This document shows, one piece after another, positions 58,449 through 58,995 of a stretch of 58,995 nucleotides of DNA. The DNA comes from Salisapilia sapeloensis. Taxonomy: Eukaryota; Oomycota; Peronosporomycetes; Peronosporales; Salisapiliaceae. Positions within the stretch are counted from its first letter, which is position 1. Each line of letters starts with the position of its first letter. The notes beneath the pieces were generated by a model that did no database searches, was not told the DNA's origin, and saw only the letters and a program-made list of their open reading frames with translations. Made by a program: the position numbers and the translations under genes. The stretch is from assembly GCA_023334545.1 (NCBI GenBank), contig JAADVB010000104.1, positions 1 to 58,995 on the forward strand, in the 5' to 3' direction.

Positions 58449-58995
58449 CTAGTAGTACCAGTTGTACCCATACTTGTTGCCATAGCCGTAGTCTTTGTAG
58501 GCGTACTTCTTGCCATATTCGTTACAGTCATCGTAGTAGTAGCCAGGATAGTTGTTGTAGCTACCATACCCACCACCATAGTAGTACTTCGGATAATAGT
58601 CATACTTCTTGTATCCATAACCGTGGTCTTTGGGATTGTAACCACCGCCGTAGTAGTCTTTGTAGCCATAACCGTAGCTCTTAGGATAGCAGTCATCCTT
58701 CTTGTAGTCCTGATAGCCATAACCGTAGTCATAGCCATAGTTCTTGGGATAGTGGTCGTTCTTCTTGTAGTCCTTGTAACCATAACCGTAGCCATAATCC
58801 TTGGGATAGTAATCATACTTCTTGTAGTCCTGGTAGCCGTAGTCGTACTCCTTAGGATGATACTCATCCTTCTGGTATCCCTCCTTCTTATCATCGGCCA
58901 ACTCTTCCTTCTTCTCTTCCTCTTCAGCGCGAGCACACGAGAGTGGAGACGTCAAGACCATGGTAGCAACGGTAGCGAGGAACAAGCTGGAGCTC
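58449..58995 (-). CDS. Secreted tyrosine/glycine-rich repeat protein, 5' end cut by the window
   Basis: Stop codon at 58449; the frame runs off the right edge, so the start is missing. What is visible (about 182 codons) begins SSSLFLATVATMVL, a hydrophobic stretch, and ends the leader at SCARA before a run of Glu/Lys, as in a signal peptide cleaved after ARA. The mature part has an acidic/Lys stretch followed by imperfect repeats of about 17-21 residues around YKDYKKNDHYPKNYGYDYGYG, each with a Tyr-Lys-Lys and a Tyr-Pro-Lys step, ending in a Tyr/Gly-rich tail. Tyr content is extreme; only two Cys occur in the mature part. Such sequences suit a structural extracellular or wall protein that could be cross-linked through tyrosines; that is inference. 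Confidence 0.75.
   Translation of the reverse strand, partial: SSSLFLATVATMVLTSPLSCARAEEEEKKEELADDKKEGYQKDEYHPKEYDYGYQDYKKYDYYPKDYGYGYGYKDYKKNDHYPKNYGYDYGYGYQDYKKDDCYPKSYGYGYKDYYGGGYNPKDHGYGYKKYDYYPKYYYGGGYGSYNNYPGYYYDDCNEYGKKYAYKDYGYGNKYGYNWYY

Noticed and set aside
58304-58936. 210-codon Met/Thr-rich minus-strand frame overlapping the Tyr-rich gene
   Set aside because: Shadow frame of the repeats; the Tyr-rich frame has a signal peptide and regular repeats.

Overview
This window is nuclear DNA of a eukaryote with a very compact gene arrangement, most likely an oomycete (stramenopile). The reasons are spliceosomal introns of 38-79 nt (mostly 52-69) with GTATGT/GTACGT/GTAAGT-type donors, intergenic gaps often under 200 bp, two myosins with a C-terminal WW domain, a VPS13 with PH/PDZ-like/C2-like insertions, a kinesin-2 accessory subunit (KAP3) implying flagellated zoospores, and the remains of a multi-spanning membrane protein that I recall as an oomycete family. 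A white-rust (Albugo-like) or other small-genome oomycete fits, but the species cannot be fixed from the sequence alone. There are no bacterial operons, CRISPR arrays, rRNA or recognisable tRNA genes.

Left part (1-14.5 kb): a DPF-motif-rich protein with a 57-bp tandem repeat (-), presenilin (-), a mitochondrial-type soluble pyridine nucleotide transhydrogenase (-), a 1-kb divergent promoter region, a Musashi/hnRNP-like protein with two RRMs (+), an F-BAR protein with a KIAA0513/SBF2-like tail (+), mitochondrial acetyl-CoA acetyltransferase (-) and PEX12 (+).

Middle (14.9-35.7 kb): myosin A with a WW domain (+, no introns), a small coiled-coil protein (-), a 2.4-kb gene-poor stretch with a possible gene relic and copy 1 of a dispersed repeat, then MED11 (+), CLU/clustered mitochondria (-), a 1682-aa unrecognised protein with dsRBD-like repeats (+), KAP3 (-), an HD-domain phosphohydrolase (+) and a HIT protein (-). 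The genes largely alternate in strand, so divergent starts and convergent stops both lie very close together.

Right part (35.9-59 kb): a 3355-aa VPS13 (+), COG5 (+), an unrecognised WW-domain protein (-) whose stop overlaps the COG5 stop, myosin B (+) sharing an 87-bp divergent promoter with that WW protein, then a 3.5-kb gene-poor stretch with repeat copy 2 (inverted) and a decayed membrane-protein gene, and finally a secreted tyrosine/glycine-rich repeat protein (-) cut by the window edge.

Functionally most genes are housekeeping: membrane traffic and lipid transfer (VPS13, COG5, F-BAR, DPF protein, myosins), organelle biology (CLU, PEX12, thiolase, transhydrogenase), flagellar transport (KAP3) and RNA/transcription (RRM protein, MED11). 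The less ordinary items are the repeat pair with a conserved internal fold-back, the decayed membrane protein, the dsRBD-like repeat protein and the Tyr-rich secreted protein. Exon structures are my own manual splice predictions, checked by reading-frame continuity and, where noted, family conservation across the junction.
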